Position numbers and translations under genes: made by a program. Below the pieces are notes generated by a model. It saw nothing but the letters and a program-made list of their open reading frames with translations, had not been told where the DNA came from and did no database searches. A DNA stretch of 64,000 bases from Longirhabdus pacifica (lineage in GTDB: Bacteria; Bacillota; Bacilli; Paenibacillales; DSM-105158). Location of the stretch: positions 186,001-250,000 of the forward strand of contig NZ_QXJP01000003.1 in NCBI RefSeq assembly GCF_004115085.1, in the 5' to 3' direction. Below are positions 45,368-53,603 of the stretch, in pieces (the stretch's first letter is position 1; each line of letters opens with the position of its first letter).

Positions 45368-46645
45368 CTAGGCCTCTACTTTTGTGCCACTTTCGTTAGT
45401 CAACTCTTTCGCCGTTTCCACTTTAGCAAGTTTCGGTAGTGTCAGCATATAAAGTACTCCCACACTGCTCAATAACAATGCCATTCCATAATAAATGAAA
45501 TCTACAGAAATGAATGCAGGAAATGATACAGCGATGAGTCCTAGGGAAATGGATTGCGCTAACATCATGATAGGATCTATTAGACCATTTACCCTGCCAA
45601 TGTAACTAGGGGCTACAATTCTAGGTATCCATCCACCGATAGCAACCCAGATTGGCGCAAGGAATAGACCTAAAATAGGAGCTACAATCATATAGGGCGT
45701 AACGGATGTCGATACTCCTCCTATAAAAGCTAGAAACCCAGTTATCAATGAACAGACAATAATAAGTAGATAAGGTTTAAATTTAGTTCCTATCGTAGAT
45801 GCTAGTGCGCTTCCTGCAAATATACCTATACCAAGTAGCATCGTAAATAATGCAGCATACCACTCATAGTTGACTAGATCCAATTTATATTTCATCGTTA
45901 ACAAAGAGACCACATAAAATGCCCCATTAATCAACCCAAACATAAAAAATCCAGCTACAAGAAACAGTAACAACTTATTCTTCAGCACATATGTAGCTCC
46001 ATTTTGAAAATCTATCCACGTCTGTTTTAGTTTTATTTCTTTTATTTTAAAATGTCCATTTGGTAGTCTAACTGCTTTGTTTATTTTACACGATCTAATC
46101 ATAAGAGCTGAAATAACAAAGCTTATTCCATCGATCATAAACGCTCCATATATTCCAACTGTATTGTAAGTAATGGCTCCCAGTCCTACACTAAAAATCA
46201 AGAACACACCGAAAATCATTCGATTTAAACCGAATGCCGTTTGATATTGTTCTTTCTTCAAAATTCCTTGAATCAGTCCAGATTGAGCAGGGTGAAAAAA
46301 CTTATGTACTGCACTTTGTAAAAATAAAATACCTAACGTTAAAGGAATAATATGCATTGGAATAGATGCTATAAGAAATAAAGTCAATACAGCACGAATC
46401 CAATCAGAGTACTCGGCAATTTTTTGCCTGTCGAATCGATCGGCGATGACTCCAATAAACAAAAAGACAAATAGTGTAGGTAGTGAATACATTAATTCCG
46501 CTAACGATATCCAGTAAGGCTGACTACTAAAATGATCCGCTAGATAAAAGGCAAATGTCATATTACCAACGGTAGTCCCCATCTCTGAAGTAATCGCTGC
46601 AGCAAAAAGTTTGGTATAGTTTTTATTTTTAAATATTTCAATCAC
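45368..46645 (-). CDS. MFS transporter (drug-efflux type)
   Basis: A 425-residue, 12-helix major facilitator resembling macrolide-efflux-type MFS_3 proteins. The N-terminus IFKNKNYTKLFAAAITSEMG and the loop-2/3 motif GVIADRFDRQKIAEYSDWIR are typical. The C-terminal cytoplasmic tail is acidic. GTG start at 46643-46645 after AAAGGAAAT. No adjacent regulator is visible, so substrate and control are unknown. Confidence 0.88.
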   Translation of the reverse strand: MIEIFKNKNYTKLFAAAITSEMGTTVGNMTFAFYLADHFSSQPYWISLAELMYSLPTLFVFLFIGVIADRFDRQKIAEYSDWIRAVLTLFLIASIPMHIIPLTLGILFLQSAVHKFFHPAQSGLIQGILKKEQYQTAFGLNRMIFGVFLIFSVGLGAITYNTVGIYGAFMIDGISFVISALMIRSCKINKAVRLPNGHFKIKEIKLKQTWIDFQNGATYVLKNKLLLFLVAGFFMFGLINGAFYVVSLLTMKYKLDLVNYEWYAALFTMLLGIGIFAGSALASTIGTKFKPYLLIIVCSLITGFLAFIGGVSTSVTPYMIVAPILGLFLAPIWVAIGGWIPRIVAPSYIGRVNGLIDPIMMLAQSISLGLIAVSFPAFISVDFIYYGMALLLSSVGVLYMLTLPKLAKVETAKELTNESGTKVEA

Positions 46646-46799
46646 TTTACCATTTCCTTTCTTATTTGTGGATTCACAAACGGAGTCTGTATAGATTAGT
46701 TTTGTCCTGTTTGCAATATTAATTTGCGTTATGAGCGGTTTTTTACAAAAGCGAAATGAGCTACCAGTAGTTAAAACTGACAGCTCATTGATGATTTCT

Positions 46800-47237
46800 T
46801 TATTTATTCTTTAACGTTTCATGGTTACGACTATTTTCTTTAATTCCAAGGTAATTTCGTAATCCTTCTTGCAAAACAAGTGAAAAATTCACTTTATTAT
46901 CTTTACCTAAATCATCAAGCCATTTGGGTATAGTCAATGTTTTTTTTATTGTCTTATTAGCCATCTCCATGCGAATTAATGGCATATAAGCCTCTACTAG
47001 GTTAATAAACTCGCCATGATCTATTTCAATATTTTCAGGTAATGAAGGTCTTGGAATTGATTCTTTTTCATCTTCTAAACAATATAAATGTAACTCTAAC
47101 GCCTCTTTTGCCATATTTAAAGCTTCTGACAACGTATCACCTTCTGTGATACATCCTGGTAAGTCTGGAAACGTTACAGTGTATCCACCAACTTCCTCAT
47201 CAACCATAAAAACGGCAGGAAAAATATATCTATCCAT
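46800..47237 (-). CDS. hicB: HicB-family antitoxin
   Basis: A 145-residue antitoxin. The N-terminal HicB fold (FPAVFMVDEEVGGYTVTFPD, GCITEGDTLSEALNMAKEAL) mimics an RNase H-like fold and binds HicA. The C-terminal ribbon-helix-helix (KKTLTIPKWLDDLGKDNKVN, 110-140) binds the operator. AGGAG precedes the ATG. It is 30 nt downstream of hicA, in the toxin-first order usual for hicAB. A weak hairpin (46755-46789) follows. Confidence 0.92.
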   Translation of the reverse strand: MDRYIFPAVFMVDEEVGGYTVTFPDLPGCITEGDTLSEALNMAKEALELHLYCLEDEKESIPRPSLPENIEIDHGEFINLVEAYMPLIRMEMANKTIKKTLTIPKWLDDLGKDNKVNFSLVLQEGLRNYLGIKENSRNHETLKNK

Positions 47238-47267
47238 AAATTCCTCTCCTTTTATAGGAAAATTTAT

Positions 47268-47450
47268 TTATTTCCAACCTGCTTGTTTGTAAATACTATT
47301 AAGTGTACCTTTCTTTAAATCTTTATTATGAAAAGGCACAGTAACCTTTCCTTTTTTAGTAGGGTGTACATAATGTCTGTGTGAACCATTACTATCTTTA
47401 TATTTCCAACCTTCTGCTTCAAGTCTTTTGATAATTTCTTTCGGTTTCAT
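47268..47450 (-). CDS. hicA: HicA-family mRNA interferase toxin
   Basis: A 60-residue double-stranded-RNA-binding-fold toxin that cleaves mRNA. MKPKEIIKRLEAEGWKYKDS and NGSHRHYVHPTKKGKVTVPF hold the catalytic His and surrounding motif. The length is normal and the gene looks intact. AAGGGGT precedes the ATG. Together with hicB it forms a type II toxin-antitoxin operon. Confidence 0.93.
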   Translation of the reverse strand: MKPKEIIKRLEAEGWKYKDSNGSHRHYVHPTKKGKVTVPFHNKDLKKGTLNSIYKQAGWK

Positions 47451-47473
47451 TACCGTACCCCTTTACAATTATA

Positions 47474-47502
47474 TATTAACACGTATAAAAAACACGTGTC
47501 AA
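47474..47502 (-). promoter_or_regulatory. hicAB promoter with an overlapping operator-like inverted repeat
   Basis: On the minus strand a perfect TTGACA (47497-47502), 17 nt and TTAATA (47474-47479). ACACG (47479-47483) and CGTGT (47495-47499) form an inverted repeat spanning the spacer, a natural site for HicB autorepression. Confidence 0.55.
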
Positions 47503-47794
47503 ATTTAATGGATATTTTTACATAATTTTTCATTTTAATTTGGAAGCTAAAAAAACACTCTTCAGATGTTCATAATGAAAGTACCTATGAAAAGTATGCT
47601 TAATACAAGTGCTGGCATAGCTAATCATGCAGCTCCCAACTTAAATTATATTCCAGAGAGAAACTTCACGTTTAAAATAACTGATCTATCGTTGCTCAAC
47701 TTGTAATAATCTTCGCAAAAATTCATATTCATAATGTATGCTAAAAAATCTACTACACATTTTTTTCTAAATTGCTGAAAACGAGGTGGAACAA
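47503..47794. other. Intergenic region between hicA and a membrane protein gene
   Basis: With the promoter region this makes a gap of 344 nt. I see nothing firm here. A 43-codon plus-strand frame (47575-47706) has no ribosome site and no recognisable sequence, so it is not called. Confidence 0.4.
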
Positions 47795-48328
47795 ATGTTT
47801 ATGTATTATTCTATCGGTATATTACTTATATGTTACGTTGTGCTATGCTGTTGTCTTTTCATCACCAAAACGAAACGAGCTGCAAACAGTAAGTTGGTGT
47901 CCATGATATTACCGATGAGTTTGGGGCTATGTCTTGGTTTTTTGCTAGGTATTCACTTTCATCACAGTTTATTTATTGCAACGATATCTAGCGTATTTTT
48001 CATTTCTATATGTATAGTATTGTTATCCTTGCCTTTAGGGTACATCGTGTTAGTGGAAGGTCTTCTATCTGGAGTCATGTCAGCGATGATGGGGGCGATG
48101 CTTGCTATCATGCTAGATCCTATTGAAAGTATGTTTTTGCTCCTCCTCTCGCTTCTCTTGTTCCTCTGTATTACAACGATAGAGTTGTTCAATCTCTTTT
48201 CACCGCGGTTATCTTCTATACAATTTTTCATATCGTTATTGCTGTGCATGTTTCTCGTTAGTTTTATTTTTGTTACCTTCCCTAAGCAACCCAACTTACC
48301 AATGACAGAAATACATCATAACCATTAA
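47795..48328 (+). CDS. Hypothetical polytopic membrane protein
   Basis: A 177-residue protein made almost entirely of hydrophobic segments, about six membrane helices (near 4-24, 36-55, 58-80, 85-110, 116-135, 145-164). It has a short His-ended tail (EIHHNH). The middle stretch GLLSGVMSAMMGAMLAIML is Gly/Met-rich, which suggests close helix packing. I do not recognise a family. ATG at 47795, 6 nt after GAGGTGG. No terminator was recognised after it. Confidence 0.75.
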   Translation: MFMYYSIGILLICYVVLCCCLFITKTKRAANSKLVSMILPMSLGLCLGFLLGIHFHHSLFIATISSVFFISICIVLLSLPLGYIVLVEGLLSGVMSAMMGAMLAIMLDPIESMFLLLLSLLLFLCITTIELFNLFSPRLSSIQFFISLLLCMFLVSFIFVTFPKQPNLPMTEIHHNH

Positions 48329-48536
48329 GTACAATGCAGGGTAGCTTTACAAATGAAATGATTTGAATATTAAGTCAATTATAACAAAAGAAAAAGCAAG
48401 TTCCATTCTTTATTATTCTTTTTTCCATTTCAGTTACTTCATTCTTTTCAGTCATTTCAATGACTTTAATGATATCCTTGTGTACAGTTTTCTTACTTTT
48501 TGGAATGTCGTAGTTTGAACATGTCTATCTCCAGTA

Positions 48537-48565
48537 TTGACACCATATAAAATGTAAAATATAAT
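48537..48565 (+). promoter_or_regulatory. Perfect-consensus SigA promoter of the Rrf2 regulator gene
   Basis: TTGACA (48537-48542), exactly 17 nt, and TATAAT (48560-48565). Transcription would start near 48572, 37 nt before the ATG. Such a promoter is normally held in check, fitting an autorepressed regulator. Confidence 0.9.
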
Positions 48566-48608
48566 TTAATCACAGACAATTAGACTCTTTGATTAGTGAG
48601 GTTGTAAA

Positions 48609-48986
48609 ATGAAGTTTTCAAAAGCAACGAATTACGCGCTACACTCCATGTTACATTTAGCTGCAACAAAATCTAATACACCTGTAGGCGTACAAGTGCT
48701 TGCAAAGAAACAAGATATTTCGCCAACATACCTCTCTAAGATTTTAACTAAGCTTGCAAAAGAAGGCATGATTAATTCTGTATCTGGTGCAAATGGAGGC
48801 TACACATTATCTCATGGGTGGGAATCTATTTCTTTTCTCGATATCATTCACGCCATTGAAGGAAAGTCTTCGTTATTTGCATGCTACAATCATGGACCGG
48901 GATGTCCTATACAAAAAGTGATGTTAAATTCTGAAGTGAAGATGGAAGAAGAGTTGAAAAAATACACGATTGCTGATTTAATTTAG
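48609..48986 (+). CDS. Rrf2-family transcriptional regulator
   Basis: A 125-residue winged-helix repressor. MKFSKATNYALHSMLHLAA, then ISPTYLSKILTKLAKEGMIN and SGANGGYTL are Rrf2 hallmarks. The C-terminal half has two Cys, at ACYNHGPGCPI. This is fewer than the three usual for a [Fe-S] ligand set, so thiol redox or NO sensing of the YwnA/SaiR kind is more likely. GAGGT lies before the ATG. It is followed in the same direction by a thioredoxin-reductase-like gene, its probable target. Confidence 0.9.
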   Translation: MKFSKATNYALHSMLHLAATKSNTPVGVQVLAKKQDISPTYLSKILTKLAKEGMINSVSGANGGYTLSHGWESISFLDIIHAIEGKSSLFACYNHGPGCPIQKVMLNSEVKMEEELKKYTIADLI

Positions 48987-49010
48987 TTCATGTTGATTAG
49001 TTCATGTTGA
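48983..49010. repeat. 14-bp tandem duplication at the Rrf2 gene end
   Basis: TTAGTTCATGTTGA occurs twice head to tail (48983-48996 and 48997-49010); the first copy contains the stop codon of the Rrf2 gene. It is probably a slippage duplication; no function is evident. Confidence 0.85.
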
Positions 49011-49137
49011 AATCCATTTACAACAAAGGTTCATATTGCAATTGAACGAATGCAATAAAAATATGCAGAATACCATGCCATCATCACGATATGAACGTTT
49101 ATTACGCTATTCGTATTTCTTTTTTATCGTTTAATTA

Positions 49138-49163
49138 TAGATATTAAATGTCTTTTATATCTA
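49138..49163. promoter_or_regulatory. Inverted repeat upstream of the flavoprotein gene (candidate Rrf2 operator)
   Basis: TAGATAT (49138-49144) and ATATCTA (49157-49163) form a 7-bp dyad with a 12-nt AT-rich centre. It ends 47 nt before the start codon. Rrf2 repressors commonly bind AT-rich dyads of about this size. I assign it by position only. Confidence 0.4.
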
Positions 49164-49210
49164 ATATCAATTAAAATATTACACTCATACTTATTTTAGG
49201 AGGGATTTAG

Positions 49211-50155
49211 ATGCAAAAGCATGTGATAAATAAAGAGCACTATGATAAAATAACGGATTTTGATTGTATTGTTATCGGTGCAGGCCCAGCTGGATTAAGT
49301 GCTAGTCTAACGTTAGGTAGAGCGAGGAGAAAAGTCGGTTTGTTCGACGATGGCAGTAACAGAAATAGAGTAACTACGATGTCTCATGGATTTATATCTC
49401 GAGACGGAATCAAACCACAGCAGTTAAAAGATATTGTGTTAGCAGAAATAGCGCAATACCCATCTACATCCTACTTTCATACAAAGGTGACCGAGGTAAC
49501 AAAAGAATCTGGCAATGAAACATTCATAGTAAAAACAGCAGACCATGAACAATATCGTGCAGAAAAAATAGTGTTGGCAACAGGAATTCAAGAAAAATTT
49601 TCTATTCCAAATGTGAGAGATTACTATGGAACAAGTCTGTTTAGTTGCACTTACTGTGATGGATGGGAAATGAAAGATAAACCACTGATTGTCATCGCGG
49701 AACAGGAAAAATTTATGCTGCATATGGCTACATTAATTTACAACTGGTCTAAAGATATTGTGCTTATTACAAACGGTGCGGACATAAGCAAAGAAGCGAT
49801 GCAATCATTGCAGAAACGTCATATTACAATAAAAACGGAACCAGTAAAAAAGTTACTAGGTAATAATGGTCATTTGCAAGGAGTGGAATTCAATACAGGT
49901 GAAATCTTAAAAAGATCTGGTGGATTTATCGTACCAACCTTTTATCGTCACAATACATTTGTTGAACAATTAGGTTGTGAAGTAGACGAAAACGGAACTG
50001 TTATTACAGACGGAATGAGCAGAACGACACAAAACAATATTTACATTGCTGGAGAAACGGAAAAGAAGGCCCCCTCCTCTGTAACCATTGCTGCTGCCGA
50101 AGGAAATAAAGCTGCTATAGCAGTCAATAGTGATTTAGTTTCACAACGTTTTTAG
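49211..50155 (+). CDS. Thioredoxin-reductase-like FAD oxidoreductase with CTYC redox pair
   Basis: A 314-residue flavoprotein of the class II pyridine nucleotide-disulfide family. The FAD site is VIGAGPAGLSASLTLGRARR, the redox motif is CTYCDGWE (compare CATCDG of TrxB), and the C-terminal FAD motif is NIYIAGETEKKAPSSVTIAA. The canonical NADPH motif GGGxSA is replaced by IAEQEKF. This departs from TrxB and resembles the GliT/HlmI-like and ferredoxin-linked relatives, so the electron donor is uncertain. AGGAGG precedes the ATG. It is probably controlled by the upstream Rrf2 protein. Confidence 0.88.
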   Translation: MQKHVINKEHYDKITDFDCIVIGAGPAGLSASLTLGRARRKVGLFDDGSNRNRVTTMSHGFISRDGIKPQQLKDIVLAEIAQYPSTSYFHTKVTEVTKESGNETFIVKTADHEQYRAEKIVLATGIQEKFSIPNVRDYYGTSLFSCTYCDGWEMKDKPLIVIAEQEKFMLHMATLIYNWSKDIVLITNGADISKEAMQSLQKRHITIKTEPVKKLLGNNGHLQGVEFNTGEILKRSGGFIVPTFYRHNTFVEQLGCEVDENGTVITDGMSRTTQNNIYIAGETEKKAPSSVTIAAAEGNKAAIAVNSDLVSQRF

Positions 50156-50162
50156 CATAAAA

Positions 50163-50215
50163 TAACCCCCTCCCATCACAGCATATTGTTTGAATTCCGA
50201 TGATGAAGGGGGTTA
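50163..50215. terminator. Convergent terminator hairpin
   Basis: TAACCCCCT (50163-50171) pairs with AGGGGGTTA (50207-50215) around a 35-nt loop that has a further short CATC/GATG pairing. It separates the flavoprotein gene from the convergent desaturase gene and probably serves both. Confidence 0.7.
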
Positions 50216-50228
50216 AATTAAAATACAA

Positions 50229-51239
50229 TTATTGTTTTACGCGTCGGAGCATTTTTATATCTTTAAAGCTCAAAAATGTTTTCTTTTTTTCACTCCACAG
50301 TCGATAACGAAGTGAGCGTAAGCTAGTTAACATCGTAATGACACGTGCACGTTGTAAAAAGGACTGGCTAGTATGTGCTCGCTCTAAATAATAGTTGGGA
50401 ACTCTAGGGCTAAGATGATGCACATGATGAAACCCAATATTGCCTGTCATCCATTGCAATACTTTCGGAAGCTTATAGAACGAACTTCCTTCTAAAGCTG
50501 CTTTCACATAGTCCCACTCTTCTTGTTCTTCATAGTACGTTGGTTCAAATTGATGTTGTACATAAAACAACCAAACGCCAGCAACACCAGAAACAAAGAA
50601 AATCGTTCCTTGTACTAATAAGAATGCTTGCCATCCTATAAGCCAGGAGAGCAGTACACTAATTCCTACAATACCGATGTTCGTGATATACGTGTTCACA
50701 CGTTCTTTCATCTTTGCAGCTTTCCGATTGAATCTATATTGAATGAGAAAAATATATATAGGTCCTAGTCCAAACATCACTAGTGGATTTCGATAAAATC
50801 TGTACCACAATCGCAGCAATCTTGGCGCAGCTAAATATTCATCCACCGTGAGGGTCCAAATATCTCCTGTCCCTCTTTTGCTCAAATTACTACTCGTAGC
50901 ATGATGGACAGAGTGAGAATATTTCCACTGCATGTATGGTACAAATGTCAATATACCGGTGATCGTACCTACAATTTCGTTCGCTTTACGATTTCTGAAA
51001 AAGGATAAATGACAACAGTCATGAAAAATAATAAATATTCGTACTAGAAAACCACCAGCAACGATCGCAGGAATCAAAGCGAGTAAATAAGAAACGTGCA
51101 AGCTCAAATAACTTAAATACCACAATGCAAAAAAAGGAATAGTCGTATTCACCAATTGCCACAGACTATGCTTCATCGATGGTGTTTCATAAGGTAACAT
51201 ATCTTTCTTCCAATTGTCTGACTTTTTACGTTTGTTCAT
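50229..51239 (-). CDS. Fatty acid desaturase (membrane acyl-lipid type)
   Basis: A 336-residue integral membrane di-iron desaturase. The three histidine boxes are HDCCHLS, HSVHH and HHVHH, flanked by two pairs of membrane helices (about 24-70 and 180-225). Members introduce a double bond into membrane acyl chains and are often cold-induced. The ATG at 51237-51239 is 17 nt from GAGGGG, an unusually long gap; no alternative start fits better. The gene stands alone. Confidence 0.92.
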   Translation of the reverse strand: MNKRKKSDNWKKDMLPYETPSMKHSLWQLVNTTIPFFALWYLSYLSLHVSYLLALIPAIVAGGFLVRIFIIFHDCCHLSFFRNRKANEIVGTITGILTFVPYMQWKYSHSVHHATSSNLSKRGTGDIWTLTVDEYLAAPRLLRLWYRFYRNPLVMFGLGPIYIFLIQYRFNRKAAKMKERVNTYITNIGIVGISVLLSWLIGWQAFLLVQGTIFFVSGVAGVWLFYVQHQFEPTYYEEQEEWDYVKAALEGSSFYKLPKVLQWMTGNIGFHHVHHLSPRVPNYYLERAHTSQSFLQRARVITMLTSLRSLRYRLWSEKKKTFLSFKDIKMLRRVKQ

Positions 51240-51482
51240 AACTGTAATTACAATCCCCTCTCACAAACCCAATCTTAATATTCTAAATTATCAATTAACT
51301 TGAAAACATGTATACGGCATGTCCTACCTAAGTCTATACGATTAGGAGTGAAAAAACCATACTAATTTCTTACAAAAGTTGAAGATAAGTGTGAAGATAT
51401 GGTTAACCTATGTTTTATCATCAACTATTTCGCATACATGGTAAATATACATTTCTGTTAGATTAACAAAAAAAGGATTGAA

Positions 51483-51828
51483 TTACAAATGGATACGGTA
51501 TCTTTGTTCTTCTTTACTGATAGCGAACCCTACGGATTCGTATAACGATAGAGCGCTTTTATTATTCGTTAGGACGTGCAACTGTGCTTCATGTAGTCCG
51601 TTTTTCTTTAGATACAATAACCCTTGTAACATTAAACTTCTTCCTGTCCCAAGAGTTTTCTCCATTGCTCTACAACGCATACATCATCGATAAAGCCTGT
51701 AATTGCTTCATTATTTTTCCAAACTAACATACTGCCAACTAGTACGCGTTATCTTCATGCACCTCTTAAGGTTGTTTTGAGTTGCATGAATGTCAAGCAT
51801 ATTGAACTGTTCCTACTTCTACTCGCAC
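51483..51828 (-). pseudogene. Decayed GNAT acetyltransferase gene
   Basis: A GNAT fold can be read only by changing frame. The C-terminal part is open from 51680 to 51483 (LGTGRSLMLQGLLYLKKNGL, NNKSALSLYESVGFA, the acetyl-CoA and C-terminal motifs). The preceding part, LVGSMLVWKNNEAITGFIDD plus VCVVEQWRK, lies in another frame. Adding one A in the A-run after EQWR (near 51655) joins the two. Further upstream, EVHEDNAY and a possible GTG start at 51826-51828 with its own ribosome site lie in two further frame segments. At least three frameshifts mark it as dead. Confidence 0.7.
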
Positions 51829-51944
51829 CTTAAAATCCTCTTTAAATTAAGTCATATTTTTAATATTTACATGTATACTCAACATTTGTTTCGTGGGAGC
51901 TTAATATAGTAAAATAGATAAAAGCATAAGTTGGGGAGGAAACG

Positions 51945-52430
51945 ATGTTAACATTCATTGGATGGCTTTTGATTATTGTTTTATTTGTGGTAGGGATGGC
52001 AGGCATTATTTTTCCTGTATTACCGGGTGTCATCGCTATTTACGCAGCTTTTTTTGTATACGGTCTATTTATAAGTTTTGAACCTTTTGGTTTTTGGTTC
52101 TGGTCTATTCAAACGGCCATTCTCGCTGTTATTTTCATCGCCGATTATTGGCTCAGTGCCAAGAGCGTAAAAAAATATGGCGGCAGCAGAGCTTCTGTCA
52201 TTGGTACGACGATCGGTCTTATCATCGGTCCTTTTCTCATCCCAGGGTTCGGTTTAATCCTCGGTCCATTAGTAGGGGCGATTATTGGTGAACTGACACA
52301 GCATAGAGATATCAATCGTGCGGTAAAAGTAGGATGGGGTTCGTTAGTAGGGTTATTTACTAGCAGTGTGATGAAGATTGTTTTACAACTTAGTATGATT
52401 ATATTATTTTTTGTATGGGTTATATTTTAA
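51945..52430 (+). CDS. DUF456 family membrane protein
   Basis: A 161-residue polytopic membrane protein with about four or five helices. The repeated Gly-rich stretches GMAGIIFPVLPGVIAIYAA and GTTIGLIIGPFLIPGFGLIL are typical of DUF456 (B. subtilis YqgC). The function is unknown. GGGGAGG lies before the ATG, and a strong terminator follows. Confidence 0.88.
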   Translation: MLTFIGWLLIIVLFVVGMAGIIFPVLPGVIAIYAAFFVYGLFISFEPFGFWFWSIQTAILAVIFIADYWLSAKSVKKYGGSRASVIGTTIGLIIGPFLIPGFGLILGPLVGAIIGELTQHRDINRAVKVGWGSLVGLFTSSVMKIVLQLSMIILFFVWVIF

Positions 52431-52492
52431 TAGACAAATTTATAGACAAAATATAGGCGAAATGAAATAGAAGCACATGTATAGCACAAAGA

Positions 52493-52547
52493 AAGACCTA
52501 GTCTCTCAACATTGAAAAAAGAGAAACTAGGTCTTGTTTATTTTTTA
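52493..52547 (+). terminator. Terminator of the DUF456 gene
   Basis: AAGACCTAGTCTCTC (52493-52507) pairs with GAGAAACTAGGTCTT (52521-52535) with one mismatch, followed by a T-rich tail. It begins about 60 nt after the stop codon. Confidence 0.88.
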
Positions 52548-52633
52548 TGATAACTACCTTACTGCTGTAAGGTAAAAGTAAAACTTCAATTTCTTGTTTG
52601 TCTTTTTATTTTATTACGTTTCATCTTCACACC

Positions 52634-53590
52634 CTAATTTGTCATGTCAAAAAATACAGGATACACATATGGTTGATCTGGTTGGTCAATGGTGTCCAAT
52701 TTTTCCACCTGTAGCACTGGCAGTTCCATATCTAGGTATGTCGTCATTTGTAACGTTCCTTCTATTTCTAGCCAAGTATCTTTTTCGTAATTTTCAGCTT
52801 CATCAAATTCCGCCAAAAACCCTATAATAGACGCATCGGCAATACAGTGCGTGATCGCAAATCGTGCTAAAACCAGCTGATTCGATGCAAGTCCATCTTC
52901 CTTATACACAAATCCACTTATTTTGATCGTTTTCCCTACATAGGATTGGGGATCCATGCTGATCCATTCATAATAAGGATAATAATACTCGTCATCAAAC
53001 GTAATCGTATCAGATTCTTTTAACTTCGCTTGCATGGCGTCGTGCGTTTCTAGCTCAACGACATTTTTATCCGCTAGTGCAGGATCAGGAACATGCTCTG
53101 CATTTTCTCCTGATGCATCGCCACTTTCCGTTACATCACTAGAAGAAGATGGCTGTTGATCTGTCTGTACATCTTCAACCTCTGCTGCTGGCGCTGTTTC
53201 GTTTGCAGCCACGCTGGATTGTCTTAGTAACGTTCCTTTATTTGCCGCAATGGACGAGTCTAGCAGCTGTGGCGGCAGTGCAAATCCAGTAAGCAAAGGA
53301 AAAATAATAATACTGTAGGTCATTATTTTTTTCAAGGTCGAATCACTATAACCGTGATCATGCCCACAATCATTATCACAATGATGGTGATCCTCTACTT
53401 TAGGCTGGAAGATGCGAAAAACTTGAATCACAAATAATACTAAAAGCAGCCCCGCTGCCAATTGACTCAGTAACGAATATTTCGGATTAATGTACATCGT
53501 CACCTCACCCGAAATATGCAGTCTTACAATAAACCAAGCAAAAACTGCTAATATAATCGCACGCAACATATGTTGAAAATGAAATTGCAT
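52634..53590 (-). CDS. TIGR03943-type permease partner (YcgQ-like)
   Basis: A 318-residue membrane protein that accompanies YcgR-type permeases. Two N-terminal helices (about 7-25 and 36-55) are followed by the His/Cys-rich cytoplasmic stretch HHHCDNDCGHDHG (likely metal binding), another helix, an acidic Ser/Glu linker, and the C-terminal DUF1980 domain with SMDPQSYVGKTIKISGFVY. ATG at 53588-53590, 8 nt after GGTGG. It is 13 nt after the permease gene and shares its Zur-type control. Confidence 0.88.
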   Translation of the reverse strand: MQFHFQHMLRAIILAVFAWFIVRLHISGEVTMYINPKYSLLSQLAAGLLLVLFVIQVFRIFQPKVEDHHHCDNDCGHDHGYSDSTLKKIMTYSIIIFPLLTGFALPPQLLDSSIAANKGTLLRQSSVAANETAPAAEVEDVQTDQQPSSSSDVTESGDASGENAEHVPDPALADKNVVELETHDAMQAKLKESDTITFDDEYYYPYYEWISMDPQSYVGKTIKISGFVYKEDGLASNQLVLARFAITHCIADASIIGFLAEFDEAENYEKDTWLEIEGTLQMTTYLDMELPVLQVEKLDTIDQPDQPYVYPVFFDMTN

Positions 53591-53603
53591 GTCATTCACC
53601 ACC

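Noticed and set aside
47575-47706. 43-codon plus-strand frame between hicA and the membrane protein gene
   Set aside because: No Shine-Dalgarno sequence before its ATG and no similarity; short open frames are expected in AT-rich gaps.
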